Below, piece after piece: positions 1 through 13,700 of a DNA stretch of 64,000 nt. Made by a program: the position numbers and the translations under genes. The DNA comes from Phorcus lineatus (lineage: Eukaryota > Mollusca > Gastropoda > Trochida > Trochidae). The stretch spans positions 8,004,001-8,068,000 of the forward strand of contig OV121092.1 of the NCBI GenBank assembly GCA_921293015.1. The letters are read 5' to 3'. The stretch's first letter is position 1; each line of letters begins with the position of its first letter. The notes beneath the pieces are model-generated. The model was not told where the DNA came from, did no database searches, and saw only the letters and a list, made by a program, of their open reading frames with translations.

Positions 1-3000
1 TCTATCGATTGAGCAAAACAAATTTTCAGTCCTATTTTTCGTTCGGGCTCCAGATTCGAGCTTAAACAGGTACAAATAGCCGATTTTGACCAAAAACGCG
101 GAAAACGACTAAGTCGATAATATGCATATTCTTGTACCGAGCACGATAACTTTCTTAAAAATGCATATTTCTAAACCAAACTTTCATCAAATGTACATCA
201 CAATGTGTTCTATCGATTGAGCAAAACAAATTTTCAGTCCTATTTTTCGTTTGGGCTCCAGATTCGAGCTTACACACGTACAAATAGCCGATTTTGACCA
301 AAAGCGCGGAAAACGACGAAGTCGATAATATGCATAATGTTGTACCGAGCACGATAACTTTCTTAAAAATGCATATTTCTAAACCAAACGTTCATCAAAT
401 GTACATCACAATGTGTTCTATCGATTGAGCAAAACAAATTTTCAGTCCTATTTTTCGTTTGGGCTCCAGGTCCGAGTTTAAACAGGTACAAATAGCCGAT
501 TTTGACCAAAAACGCGGAAAATGACTAAGTCGAAAACACGCATATTCTTGTACCGAGCACGATAACTTCGTTAAAAAAACATATTTCTAAACCAAATTTT
601 CATTAAATGTACATCACAATGTGTTCTATCGATTGAGCAAAACAAATTTTCAGTCCTATTTTTCGTTTGGGCTCCAGGTCCGAGCTTAAACAGGTACAAA
701 TAGCCGATTTTGATCAAAAACGCCTAAAACGACTAAGTCGATAATATGCATAATGTTGTACCGAGCACGATAACTTTCTTAAAAATGCATATTTCTAAAC
801 CAAACTTTCATCAAATGTACATCACAATGTGTTCTATCGATTGAGCAAAACAAATTTTCAGTCCTATTTTTCGTTCGGGCTCCAGATTCGAGCTTAAACA
901 GGTACAAATAGCCGATTTTGACCAAAAACGCGGAAAACGACTAAGTCGATAATATGCATATTCTTGTACCGAGCACGATAACTTTCTTAAAAATGCATAT
1001 TTCTAAACCAAACTTTCATCAAATGTACATCACAATGTGTTCTATCGATTGAGCAAAACAAATTTTCAGTCCTATTTTTCGTTCGGGCTCCAGATTCGAG
1101 CTTAAACAGGTACAAATAGCCGATTTTGACCAAAAACGCGGAAAACGACTAAGTCGATAATATGCATATTCTTGTACCGAGCACGATAACTTTCTTAAAA
1201 ATGCATATTTCTAAACCAAACTTTCATCAAATGTACATCACAATGTGTTCTATCGATTGAGCAAAACAAATTTTCAGTCCTATTTTTCGTTTGGGCTCCA
1301 GATTCGAGCTTAATTACACACGTACAAATAGCCGATTTTGACCAAAAACGCGGAAAAATTACTAAGTCGAAAACATGCATATTCTTGTACCGAGCACGAT
1401 AACTTCGTTAAAAAAACATATTTCTAAACCAAACTTTCATCAAATGTACATCACAATGTGTTCTATCGATTGAGCAAAACAAATTTTCAGTCCTATTTTT
1501 CGTTTGGGCTCCAGGTCCGAGCTTAAACAGGTACAAATAGCCGATTTTGATCAAAAACGCGGAAAACGGCTAAGTCGAAAACACGCATATTCTTGTACCG
1601 AGCACGATAACTTCGTTAAAAAAGCATATTTCTAAACCAAATTTTCATCAAATGTACATCACAATGTGTTCTATCGATTGAGCAAAACAAATTTTCAGTC
1701 CTATTTTTCGTTTGGGCTCCAGATTCGAGCTTACACACGTACAAATAGCCGATTTTGACCAAAAGCGCGGAAAACGACGAAGTCGATAATATGCATAATG
1801 TTGTACCGAGCACGATAACTTTCTTAAAAATGCATATTTCTAAACCAAACGTTCATCAAATGTACATCACAATGTGTTCTATCGATTGAGCAAAACAAAT
1901 TTTCAGTCCTATTTTTCGTTTGGGCTCCAGGTCCGAGCTTAAACAGGTACAAATAGCCGATTTTGACCAAAAACGCGGAAAATGACTAAGTCGAAAACAC
2001 GCATATTCTTGTACCGAGCACGATAACTTCGTTAAAAAAACATATTTCTAAACCAAATTTTCATTAAATGTACATCACAATGTGTTCTATCGATTGAGCA
2101 AAACAAATTTTCAGTCCTATTTTTCGTTTGGGCTCCAGGTCCGAGCTTAAACAGGTACAAATAGCCGATTTTGATCAAAAACGCCTAAAACGACTAAGTC
2201 GATAATATGCATAATGTTGTACCGAGCACGATAACTTTCTTAAAAATGCATATTTCTAAACCAAACTTTCATCAAATGTACATCACAATGTGTTCTATCG
2301 ATTGAGCAAAACAAATTTTCAGTCCTATTTTTCGTTCGGGCTCCAGATTCGAGCTTAAACAGGTACAAATAGCCGATTTTGACCAAAAACGCGGAAAACG
2401 ACTAAGTCGATAATATGCATATTCTTGTACCGAGCACGATAACTTTCTTAAAAATGCATATTTCTAAACCAAACTTTCATCAAATGTACATCACAATGTG
2501 TTCTATCGATTGAGCAAAACAAATTTTCAGTCCTATTTTTCGTTCGGGCTCCAGATTCGAGCTTAAACAGGTACAAATAGCCGATTTTGACCAAAAACGC
2601 GGAAAACGACTAAGTCGATAATATGCATATTCTTGTACCGAGCACGATAACTTTCTTAAAAATGCATATTTCTAAACCAAACTTTCATCAAATGTACATC
2701 ACAATGTGTTCTATCGATTGAGCAAAACAAATTTTCAGTCCTATTTTTCGTTTGGGCTCCAGATTCGAGCTTACACACGTACAAATAGCCGATTTTGACC
2801 AAAAGCGCGGAAAACGACGAAGTCGATAATATGCATAATGTTGTACCGAGCACGATAACTTTCTTAAAAATGCATATTTCTAAACCAAACGTTCATCAAA
2901 TGTACATCACAATGTGTTCTATCGATTGAGCAAAACAAATTTTCAGTCCTATTTTTCGTTTGGGCTCCAGGTCCGAGCTTAAACAGGTACAAATAGCCGA

Positions 3001-6000
3001 TTTTGACCAAAAACGCGGAAAATGACTAAGTCGAAAACACGCATATTCTTGTACCGAGCACGATAACTTCGTTAAAAAAACATATTTCTAAACCAAATTT
3101 TCATTAAATGTACATCACAATGTGTTCTATCGATTGAGCAAAACAAATTTTCAGTCCTATTTTTCGTTTGGGCTCCAGGTCCGAGCTTAAACAGGTACAA
3201 ATAGCCGATTTTGATCAAAAACGCCTAAAACGACTAAGTCGATAATATGCATAATGTTGTACCGAGCACGATAACTTTCTTAAAAATGCATATTTCTAAA
3301 CCAAACTTTCATCAAATGTACATCACAATGTGTTCTATCGATTGAGCAAAACAAATTTTCAGTCCTATTTTTCGTTTGGGCTCCAGGTCCGAGCTTAAAC
3401 AGGTACAAATAGCCGATTTTGATCAAAAACGCGGAAAACGACTAAGTCGATAATATGCATAATGTTGTACCGAGCACGATAACTTTCTTAAAAATGCATA
3501 TTTCTAAACCAAACGTTCATCAAATGTACATCACAATGTGTTCTATCGATTGAGCAAAACAAATTTTCAGTCCTATTTTTCGTTTGGGCTCCAGGTCCGA
3601 GCTTAAACAGGTACAAATAGCCGATTTTGACCAAAAACGCGGAAAATGACTAAGTCGAAAACACGCATATTCTTGTACCGAGCACGATAACTTCGTTAAA
3701 AAAACATATTTCTAAACCAAATTTTCATTAAATGTACATCACAATGTGTTCTATCGATTGAGCAAAACAAATTTTCAGTCCTATTTTTCGTTTGGGCTCC
3801 AGATTCGAGCTTAAACAGGTACAAATAGCCGATTTTGATCAAAAACGCCTAAAACGACTAAGTCGATAATATGCATAATGTTGTACCGAGCACGATAACT
3901 TTCTTAAAAATGCATATTTCTAAACCAAACTTTCATCAAATGTACATCACAATGTGTTCTATCGATTGAGCAAAACAAATTTTCAGTCCTATTTTTCGTT
4001 CGGGCTCCAGATTCGAGCTTAAACAGGTACAAATAGCCGATTTTGACCAAAAACGCGGAAAACGACTAAGTCGATAACATGCATATTCTTGTACCGAGCA
4101 CGATAACTTTCTTAAAAATGCATACTTCTAAACCAAACTTTCATCAAATGTACATCACAATGTGTTCTATCGATTGAGCAAAACAAATTTTCAGTCCTAT
4201 TTTTCGTTCGGGCTCCAGATTCGAGCTTAAACAGGTACAAATAGCCGATTTTGACCAAAAACGCGGAAAACGACTAAGTCGATAATATGCATATTCTTGT
4301 ACCGAGCACGATAACTTTCTTAAAAATGCATATTTCTAAACCAAACTTTCATCAAATGTACATCACAATGTGTTCTATCGATTGAGCAAAACAAATTTTC
4401 AGTCCTATTTTTCGTTTGGGCTCCAGATTCGAGCTTACACACGTACAAATAGCCGATTTTGACCAAAAGCGCGGAAAACGACGAAGTCGATAATATGCAT
4501 AATGTTGTACCGAGCACGATAACTTTCTTAAAAATGCATATTTCTAAACCAAACGTTCATCAAATGTACATCACAATGTGTTCTATCGATTGAGCAAAAC
4601 AAATTTTCAGTCCTATTTTTCGTTTGGGCTCCAGGTCCGAGCTTAAACAGGTACAAATAGCCGATTTTGACCAAAAACGCGGAAAACGACTAAGTCGATA
4701 ATATGCATAATGTTGTACCGAGCACGATAACTTTCTTAAAAATGCATATTTCTAAACCAAACGTTCATCAAATGTACATCACAATGTGTTCTATCGATTG
4801 AGCAAAACAAATTTTCAGTCCTATTTTTCGTTTGGGCTCCAGGTCCGAGCTTAAACAGGTACAAATAGCCGATTTTGACCAAAAACGCGGAAAATGACTA
4901 AGTCGAAAACACGCATATTCTTGTACCGAGCACGATAACTTCGTTAAAAAAACATATTTCTAAACCAAATTTTCATTAAATGTACATCACAATGTGTTCT
5001 ATCGATTGAGCAAAACAAATTTTCAGTCCTATTTTTCGTTTGGGCTCCAGGTCCGAGCTTAAACAGGTACAAATAGCCGATTTTGATCAAAAACGCCTAA
5101 AACGACTAAGTCGATAATATGCATAATGTTGTACCGAGCACGATAACTTTCTTAAAAATGCATATTTCTAAACCAAACTTTCATCAAATGTACATCACAA
5201 TGTGTTCTATCGATTGAGCAAAACAAATTTTCAGTCCTATTTTTCGTTCGGGCTCCAGATTCGAGCTTACACACGTACAAATAGCCGATTTTGACCAAAA
5301 GCGCGGAAAACGACTAAGTCGATAATATGCATAATGTTGTACCGAGCACGATAACTTTCTTAAAAAAGCATATTTCTAAACCAAACTTTCATCAAATGTA
5401 CATCACAATGTGTTCTATCGATTGAGCAAAACAAATTTTCAGTCCTATTTTTCGTTCGGGCTCCAGATTCGAGCTTAAACAGGTACAAATAGCCGATTTT
5501 GACCAAAAACGCGGAAAACGACTAAGTCGATAATATGCATATTCTTGTACCGAGCACGATAACTTTCTTAAAAATGCATATTTCTAAACCAAACTTTCAT
5601 CAAATGTACATCACAATGTGTTCTATCGATTGAGCAAAACAAATTTTCAGTCCTATTTTTCGTTCGGGCTCCAGATTCGAGCTTAAACAGGTACAAATAG
5701 CCGATTTTGACCAAAAACGCGGAAAACGACTAAGTCGATAATATGCATATTCTTGTACCGAGCACGATAACTTTCTTAAAAATGCATATTTCTAAACCAA
5801 ACGTTCATCAAATGTACATCACAATGTGTTCTATCGATTGAGCAAAACAAATTTTCAGTCCTATTTTTCGTTTGGGCTCCAGGTCCGAGCTTAAACAGGT
5901 ACAAATAGCCGATTTTGACCAAAAACGCGGAAAATGACTAAGTCGAAAACATGCATATTCTTGTACCGAGCACGATAACTTTCTTAAAAATGCATATTTC

Positions 6001-7701
6001 TAAACCAAACTTTCATCAAATGTACATCACAATGTGTTCTATCGATTGAGCAAAACAAATTTTCAGTCCTATTTTTCGTTTGGGCTCCAGGTCCGAGCTT
6101 AAACAGGTACAAATAGCCGATTTTGATCAAAAACGCCTAAAACGACTAAGTCGATAATATGCATAATGTTGTACCGAGCACGATAACTTTCTTAAAAATG
6201 CATATTTCTAAACCAAACTTTCATCAAATGTACATCACAATGTGTTCTATCGATTGAGCAAAACAAATTTTCAGTCCTATTTTTCGTTCGGGCTCCAGAT
6301 TCGAGCTTAAACAGGTACAAATAGCCGATTTTGACCAAAAACGCGGAAAACGACTAAGTCGATAATATGCATATTCTTGTACCGAGCACGATAACTTTCT
6401 TAAAAATGCATATTTCTAAACCAAACTTTCATCAAATGTACATCACAATGTGTTCTATCGATTGAGCAAAACAAATTTTCAGTCCTATTTTTCGTTTGGG
6501 CTCCAGATTCGAGCTTACACACGTACAAATAGCCGATTTTGACCAAAAGCGCGGAAAACGACTAAGTCGATAATATGCATAGTGTTGTACCGAGCACGAT
6601 AACTTTCTTAAAAATGCATATTTCTAAACCAAACGTTCATCAAATGTACATCACAATGTGTTCTATCGATTGAGCAAAACAAATTTTCAGTCCTATTTTT
6701 CGTTTAGGCTCCAGGTCCGAGCTTAAACAGGTACAAATAGCCGATTTTGACCAAAAACGCGGAAAATGACTAAGTCGAAAACACGCATATTCTTGTACCG
6801 AGCACGATAACTTCGTTAAAAAAACATATTTCTAAACCAAATTTTCATTAAATGTACATCACAATGTGTTCTATCGATTGAGCAAAACAAATTTTCAGTC
6901 CTATTTTTCGTTTGGGCTCCAGGTTCGAGCTTAAACAGGTACAAATAGCCGATTTTGATCAAAAACGCCTAAAACGACTAAGTCGATAATATGCATAATG
7001 TTGTACCGAGCACGATAACTTTCTTAAAAATGCATATTTCTAAACCAAACTTTCATCAAATGTACATCACAATGTGTTCTATCGATTGAGCAAAACAAAT
7101 TTTCAGTCCTATTTTTCGTTCGGGCTCCAGATTCGAGCTTAAACAGGTACAAATAGCCGATTTTGACCAAAAACGCGGAAAACGACTAAGTCGATAATAT
7201 GCATATTCTTGTACCGAGCACGATAACTTTCTTAAAAATGCATATTTCTAAACCAAACTTTCATCAAATGTACATCACAATGTGTTCTATCGATTGAGCA
7301 AAACAAATTTTCAGTCCTATTTTTCGTTCGGGCTCCAGATTCGAGCTTAAACAGGTACAAATAGCCGATTTTGACCAAAAACGCGAAAAACGACTAAGTC
7401 GATAATATGCATATTCTTGTACCGAGCACGATAACTTTCTTAAAAATGCATATTTCTAAACCAAACTTTCATCAAATGTACATCACAATGTGTTCTATCG
7501 ATTGAGCAAAACAAATTTTCAGTCCTATTTTTCGTTTGGGCTCCAGGTCCGAGCTTAAACAGGTACAAATAGCCGATTTTGACCAAAAACGCGGAAAACG
7601 ACTAAGTCGATAATATGCATAATGTTGTACCGAGCACGATAACTTTCTTAAAAATGCATATTTCTAAACCAAACTTTCATCAAATGTACATCACAATGTG
7701 T
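1..7701. repeat. Higher-order repeat region, pentamer A-A-B-C-D (1040 bp)
   Basis: Monomer classes are readable from linked variants. A has TTCGGG, AGATTCGAG and GCATATTCTTG. B has TTTGGG, a TTACACACGTAC segment, AAAGCGCGG and GCATAATG. C has AGGTCCGAG, AATGACTAAGTCGAAAACACG, CTTCGTTAAAAAAAC and TTTTCATTAAAT. D has AGGTCCGAG, TTGATCAAAAACGCCTAAAA and GCATAATG. A clean pentamer A-A-B-C-D runs 2294-3333, and the order recurs through the block with deletions and hybrid units (for example 3334-3541, 4582-4789 and an A/B hybrid near 5206). Pure classes and occasional hybrids fit unequal crossing-over or gene conversion. Confidence 0.85.
1249..1461. repeat. Aberrant 213 bp satellite monomer
   Basis: This B-like unit is 5 bp longer than its neighbours. 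It has a 4 bp insertion in the segment just before ACACACGTAC (TTAATTACACACG instead of TTACACACG), and the usual AAAACGACTAAG reads AAAAATTACTAAG, one base longer. Its 3' half has C-class features (CTTCGTTAAAAAAAC) joined to a non-C tail (CTTTCATCAAAT). It is therefore both a recombinant and an indel carrier. No other copy with these two changes was noticed in the window. Confidence 0.8.
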
Positions 7702-10700
7702 TCTATCGATTGAGCAAACAAATTTTCAGTCCTATTTTTCGTTTGGGCTCCAGATTCGAGCTTACACACGTACAAATAGCCGATTTTGACCAAAAACGCG
7801 GAAAACGACTAAGTCGATAATATGCATAATGTTGTACCGAGCACGATAACTTTCTTAAAAATGCATATTTCTAAACCAAACTTTCATCAAATGTACATCA
7901 CAATGTGTTCTATCGATTGAGCAAAACAAATTTTCAGTCCTATTTTTCGTTCGGGCTCCAGATTCGAGCTTAAACAGGTACAAATAGCCGATTTTGACCA
8001 AAAAACGCGGAAAACGACTAAGTCGATAATATGCATAATGTTGTACCGAGCACGATAACTTATTTAAAAATGCATATTTCTAAACCAAACTTTCATCAAA
8101 TGTACATCACAATGTGTTCTATCGATTGAGCAAAACAAATTTCCAGTCCTATTTTTCGTTCGGGCTCCAGATTCGAGCTTATACAGGTACAAATAGCCGA
8201 TTTTGACCAAAAACGCGGAAAACGACTAAGTCGATAATATGCATAATGTTGTACCGAGCACGATAACTTATTTAAAAATGCATATTTCTAAACCAAACTT
8301 TCATCAAATGTACATCACAATGTGTTCTATCGATTGAGCAAACAAATTTTCAGTCCTATTTTTCGTTTGGGCTCCAGGTCCGAGCTTAAACAGGTACAAA
8401 TAGCCGATTTTGACCAAAAACGCGGAAAATGACTAAGTCGAAAACACGCATATTCTTGTACCGAGCACGATAACTTCGTTAAAAAAACATATTTCTAAAC
8501 CAAATTTTCATTAAATGTACATCACAATGTGTTCTATCGATTGAGCAAAACAAATTTTCAGTCCTATTTTTCGTTTGGGCTCCAGGTCCGAGCTTAAACA
8601 GGTACAAATAGCCGATTTTGATCAAAAACGCCTAAAACGACTAAGTCGATAATATGCATAATGTTGTACCGAGCACGATAACTTTCTTAAAAATGCATAT
8701 TTCTAAACCAAACTTTCATCAAATGTACATCACAATGTGTTCTATCGATTGAGCAAAACAAATTTTCAGTCCTATTTTTCGTTCGGGCTCCAGATTCGAG
8801 CTTAAACAGGTACAAATAGCCGATTTTGACCAAAAACGCGGAAAACGACTAAGTCGATAATATGCATATTCTTGTACCGAGCACGATAACTTTCTTAAAA
8901 ATGCATATTTCTAAACCAAACTTTCATCAAATGTACATCACAATGTGTTCTATCGATTGAGCAAAACAAATTTTCAGTCCTATTTTTCGTTCGGGCTCCA
9001 GATTCGAGCTTAAACAGGTACAAATAGCCGATTTTGACCAAAAACGCGGAAAACGACTAAGTCGATAATATGCATATTCTTGTACCGAGCACGATAACTT
9101 TCTTAAAAATGCATATTTCTAAACCAAACTTTCATCAAATGTACATCACAATGTGTTCTATCGATTGAGCAAAACAAATTTTCAGTCCTATTTTTCGTTC
9201 GGGCTCCAGATTCGAGCTTAAACAGGTACAAATAGCCGATTTTGACCAAAAACGCGGAAAACGACTAAGTCGATAATATGCATAATGTTGTACCGAGCAC
9301 GATAACTTTCTTAAAAATGCATATTTCTAAACCAAACTTTCATCAAATGTACATCACAATGTGTTCTATCGATTGAGCAAACAAATTTTCAGTCCTATTT
9401 TTCGTTTGGGCTCCAGATTCGAGCTTACACACGTACAAATAGCCGATTTTGACCAAAAACGCGGAAAACGACTAAGTCGATAATATGCATAATGTTGTAC
9501 CGAGCACGATAACTTTCTTAAAAATGCATATTTCTAAACCAAACTTTCATCAAATGTACATCACAATGTGTTCTATCGATTGAGCAAAACAAATTTTCAG
9601 TCCTATTTTTCGTTCGGGCTCCAGATTCGAGCTTAAACAGGTACAAATAGCCGATTTTGATCAAAAACGCCTAAAACGACTAAGTCGATAATATGCATAA
9701 TGTTGTACCGAGCACGATAACTTTCTTAAAAATGCATATTTCTAAACCAAACTTTCATCAAATGTACATCACAATGTGTTCTATCGATTGAGCAAAACAA
9801 ATTTTCAGTCCTATTTTTCGTTCGGGCTCCAGATTCGAGCTTAAACAGGTACAAATAGCCGATTTTGACCAAAAACGCGGAAAACGACTAAGTCGATAAT
9901 ATGCATATTCTTGTACCGAGCACGATAACTTTCTTAAAAATGCATATTTCTAAACCAAACTTTCATCAAATGTACATCACAATGTGTTCTATCGATTGAG
10001 CAAACAAATTTTCAGTCCTATTTTTCGTTTGGGCTCCAGATTCGAGCTTACACACGTACAAATAGCCGATTTTGACCAAAAACGCGGAAAACGACTAAGT
10101 CGATAATATGCATAATGTTGTACCGAGCACGATAACTTTCTTAAAAATGCATATTTCTAAACCAAACTTTCATCAAATGTACATCACAATGTGTTCTATC
10201 GATTGAGCAAAACAAATTTTCAGTCCTATTTTTCGTTCGGGCTCCAGATTCGAGCTTAAACAGGTACAAATAGCCGATTTTGACCAAAAAACGCGGAAAA
10301 CGACTAAGTCGATAATATGCATAATGTTGTACCGAGCACGATAACTTATTTAAAAATGCATATTTCTAAACCAAACTTTCATCAAATGTACATCACAATG
10401 TGTTCTATCGATTGAGGAAAACAAATTTTCAGTCCTAGTTTTCGTTCGGGCTCCAGATTCGAGCTTAAACAGGTACAAATAGCCGATTTTGACCAAAAAC
10501 GCGGAAAACGACTAAGTCGATAATATGCATATTCTTGTACCGAGCACGATAACTTTCTTAAAAATGCATATTTCTAAACCAAACTTTCATCAAATGTACA
10601 TCACAATGTGTTCTATCGATTGAGCAAAACAAATTTTCAGTCCTATTTTTCGTTCGGGCTCCAGATTCGAGCTTAAACAGGTACAAATAGCCGATTTTGA

Positions 10701-13700
10701 CCAAAAACGCGGAAAATGACTAAGTCGAAAACACGCATATTCTTGTACCGAGCACGATAACTTCGTTAAAAAAGCATATTTCTAAACCAAATTTTCATCA
10801 AATGTACATCACAATGTGTTCTATCGATTGAGCAAAACAAATTTTCAGTCCTATTTTTCGTTTGGGCTCCAGGTCCGAGCTTAAACAGGTACAAATAGCC
10901 GATTTTGATCAAAAACGCGGAAAACGGCTAAGTCGATAATATGCATAATGTTGTACCGAGCACGATAACTTTCTTAAAAATGCATATTTCTAAACCAAAT
11001 TTTCATCAAATGTACATCACAATGTGTTCTATCGATTGAGCAAACAAATTTTCAGTCCTATTTTTCGTTTGGGCTCCAGATTCGAGCTTACACACGTACA
11101 AATAGCCGATTTTGACCAAAAACGCGGAAAACGACTAAGTCAATAATATGCATAATGTTGTACCGAGCACGATAACTTTCTTAAAAATGCATATTTCTAA
11201 ACCAAACTTTCATCAAATGTACATCACAATGTGTTCTATCGATTGAGCAAAACAAATTTTCAGTCCTAGTTTTCGTTCGGGCTCCAGATTCGAGCTTAAA
11301 CAGGTACAAATAGCCGATTTTGACCAAAAACGCGGAAAACGACTAAGTCGATAATATGCATATTCTTGTACCGAGCACGATAACTTTCTTAAAAATGCAT
11401 ATTTCTAAACCAAACTTTCATCAAATGTACATCACAATGTGTTCTATCGATTGAGCAAAACAAATTTTCAGTCCTATTTTTCGTTCGGGCTCCAGATTCG
11501 AGCTTAAACAGGTACAAATAGCCGATTTTGACCAAAAACGCGGAAAATGACTAAGTCGAAAACACGCATATTCTTGTACCGAGCACGATAACTTCGTTAA
11601 AAAAGCATATTTCTAAACCAAATTTTCATCAAATGTACATCACAATGTGTTCTATCGATTGAGCAAAACAAATTTTCAGTCCTATTTTTCGTTTGGGCTC
11701 CAGGTCCGAGCTTAAACAGGTACAAATAGCCGATTTTGATCAAAAACGCGGAAAACGGCTAAGTCGATAATATGCATAATGTTGTACCGAGCACGATAAC
11801 TTTCTTAAAAATGCATATTTCTAAACCAAACTTTCATCAAATGTACATCACAATGTGTTCTATCGATTGAGCAAACAAATTTTCAGTCCTATTTTTCGTT
11901 TGGGCTCCAGATTCGAGCTTACACACGTACAAATAGCCGATTTTGACCAAAAACGCGGAAAACGACTAAGTCGATAATATGCATAATGTTGTACCGAGCA
12001 CGATAACTTTCTTAAAAATGCATATTTCTAAACCAAACTTTCATCAAATGTACATCACAATGTGTTCTATCGATTGAGCAAAACAAATTTTCAGTCCTAT
12101 TTTTCGTTCGGGCTCCAGATTCGAGCTTAAACAGGTACAAATAGCCGATTTTGACCAAAAAAACGCGGAAAACGACTAAGTCGATAATATGCATAATGTT
12201 GTACCGAGCACGATAACTTATTTAAAAATGCATATTTCTAAACCAAACTTTCATCAAATGTACATCACAATGTGTTCTATCGATTGAGCAAAACAAATTT
12301 TCAGTCCTATTTTTCGTTCGGGCTCCAGATTCGAGCTTAAACAGGTACAAATAGCCGATTTTGACCAAAAACGCGGAAAACGACTAAGTCGATAATATGC
12401 ATAATGTTGTACCGAGCACGATAACTTTCTTAAAAATGCATATTTCTAAACCAAACTTTCATCAAATGTACATCACAATGTGTTCTATCGATTGAGCAAA
12501 ACAAATTTTCAGTCCTATTTTTCGTTCGGGCTCCAGATTCGAGCTTAAACAGGTACAAATAGCCGATTTTGACCAAAAACGCGGAAAACGACTAAGTCGA
12601 TAATATGCATAATGTTGTACCGAGCACGATAACTTTCTTAAAAATGCATATTTCTAAACCAAACTTTCATCAAATGTACATCACAATGTGTTCTATCGAT
12701 TGAGCAAACAAATTTTCAGTCCTATTTTTCGTTTGGGCTCCAGATTCGAGCTTACACACGTACAAATAGCCGATTTTGACCAAAAACGCGGAAAACGACT
12801 AAGTCGATAATATGCATAATGTTGTACCGAGCACGATAACTTTCTTAAAAATGCATATTTCTAAACCAAACTTTCATCAAATGTACATCACAATGTGTTC
12901 TATCGATTGAGCAAAACAAATTTTCAGTCCTATTTTTCGTTCGGGCTCCAGATTCGAGCTTAAACAGGTACAAATAGCCGATTTTGACCAAAAACGCGGA
13001 AAATGACTAAGTCGAAAACACGCATATTCTTGTACCGAGCACGATAACTTCGTTAAAAAAGCATATTTCTAAACCAAATTTTCATCAAATGTACATCACA
13101 ATGTGTTCTATCGATTGAGCAAAACAAATTTTCAGTCCTATTTTTCGTTTGGGCTCCAGGTCCGAGCTTAAACAGGTACAAATAGCCGATTTTGATCAAA
13201 AACGCGGAAAACGGCTAAGTCGATAATATGCATAATGTTGTACCGAGCACGATAACTTTCTTAAAAATGCATATTTCTAAACCAAACTTTCATCAAATGT
13301 ACATCACAATGTGTTCTATCGATTGAGCAAAACAAATTTTCAGTCCTATTTTTCGTTTGGGCTCCAGATTCGAGCTTACACACGTACAAATAGCCGATTT
13401 TGACCAAAAACGCGGAAAACGACTAAGTCGATAATATGCATAATGTTGTACCGAGCACGATAACTTTCTTAAAAATGCATATTTCTAAACCAAACTTTCA
13501 TCAAATGTACATCACAATGTGTTCTATCGATTGAGCAAAACAAATTTTCAGTCCTATTTTTCGTTCGGGCTCCAGATTCGAGCTTAAACAGGTACAAATA
13601 GCCGATTTTGACCAAAAAACGCGGAAAACGACTAAGTCGATAATATGCATAATGTTGTACCGAGCACGATAACTTATTTAAAAATGCATATTTCTAAACC

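Noticed and set aside
1..208. CENP-B box in the monomer (TTTCGTTCGGGCTCC region)
   Set aside because: Only the TTCG part fits the NTTCGNNNNANNCGGGN core. The A and the CGGG positions do not match on either strand.
155..4517. Near-identical 60-65 codon minus-strand ORFs recurring in the satellite (also at 12012, 19090, 23458, 25330, 44305, 46177, 58653 and 61773), and the 79-107 codon versions at 57314 and 56190
   Set aside because: They are readings of the monomer itself. The period is 1 modulo 3, so frames do not carry over. They appear only where class variants remove a stop, and no start or promoter context distinguishes them. They are not genes.
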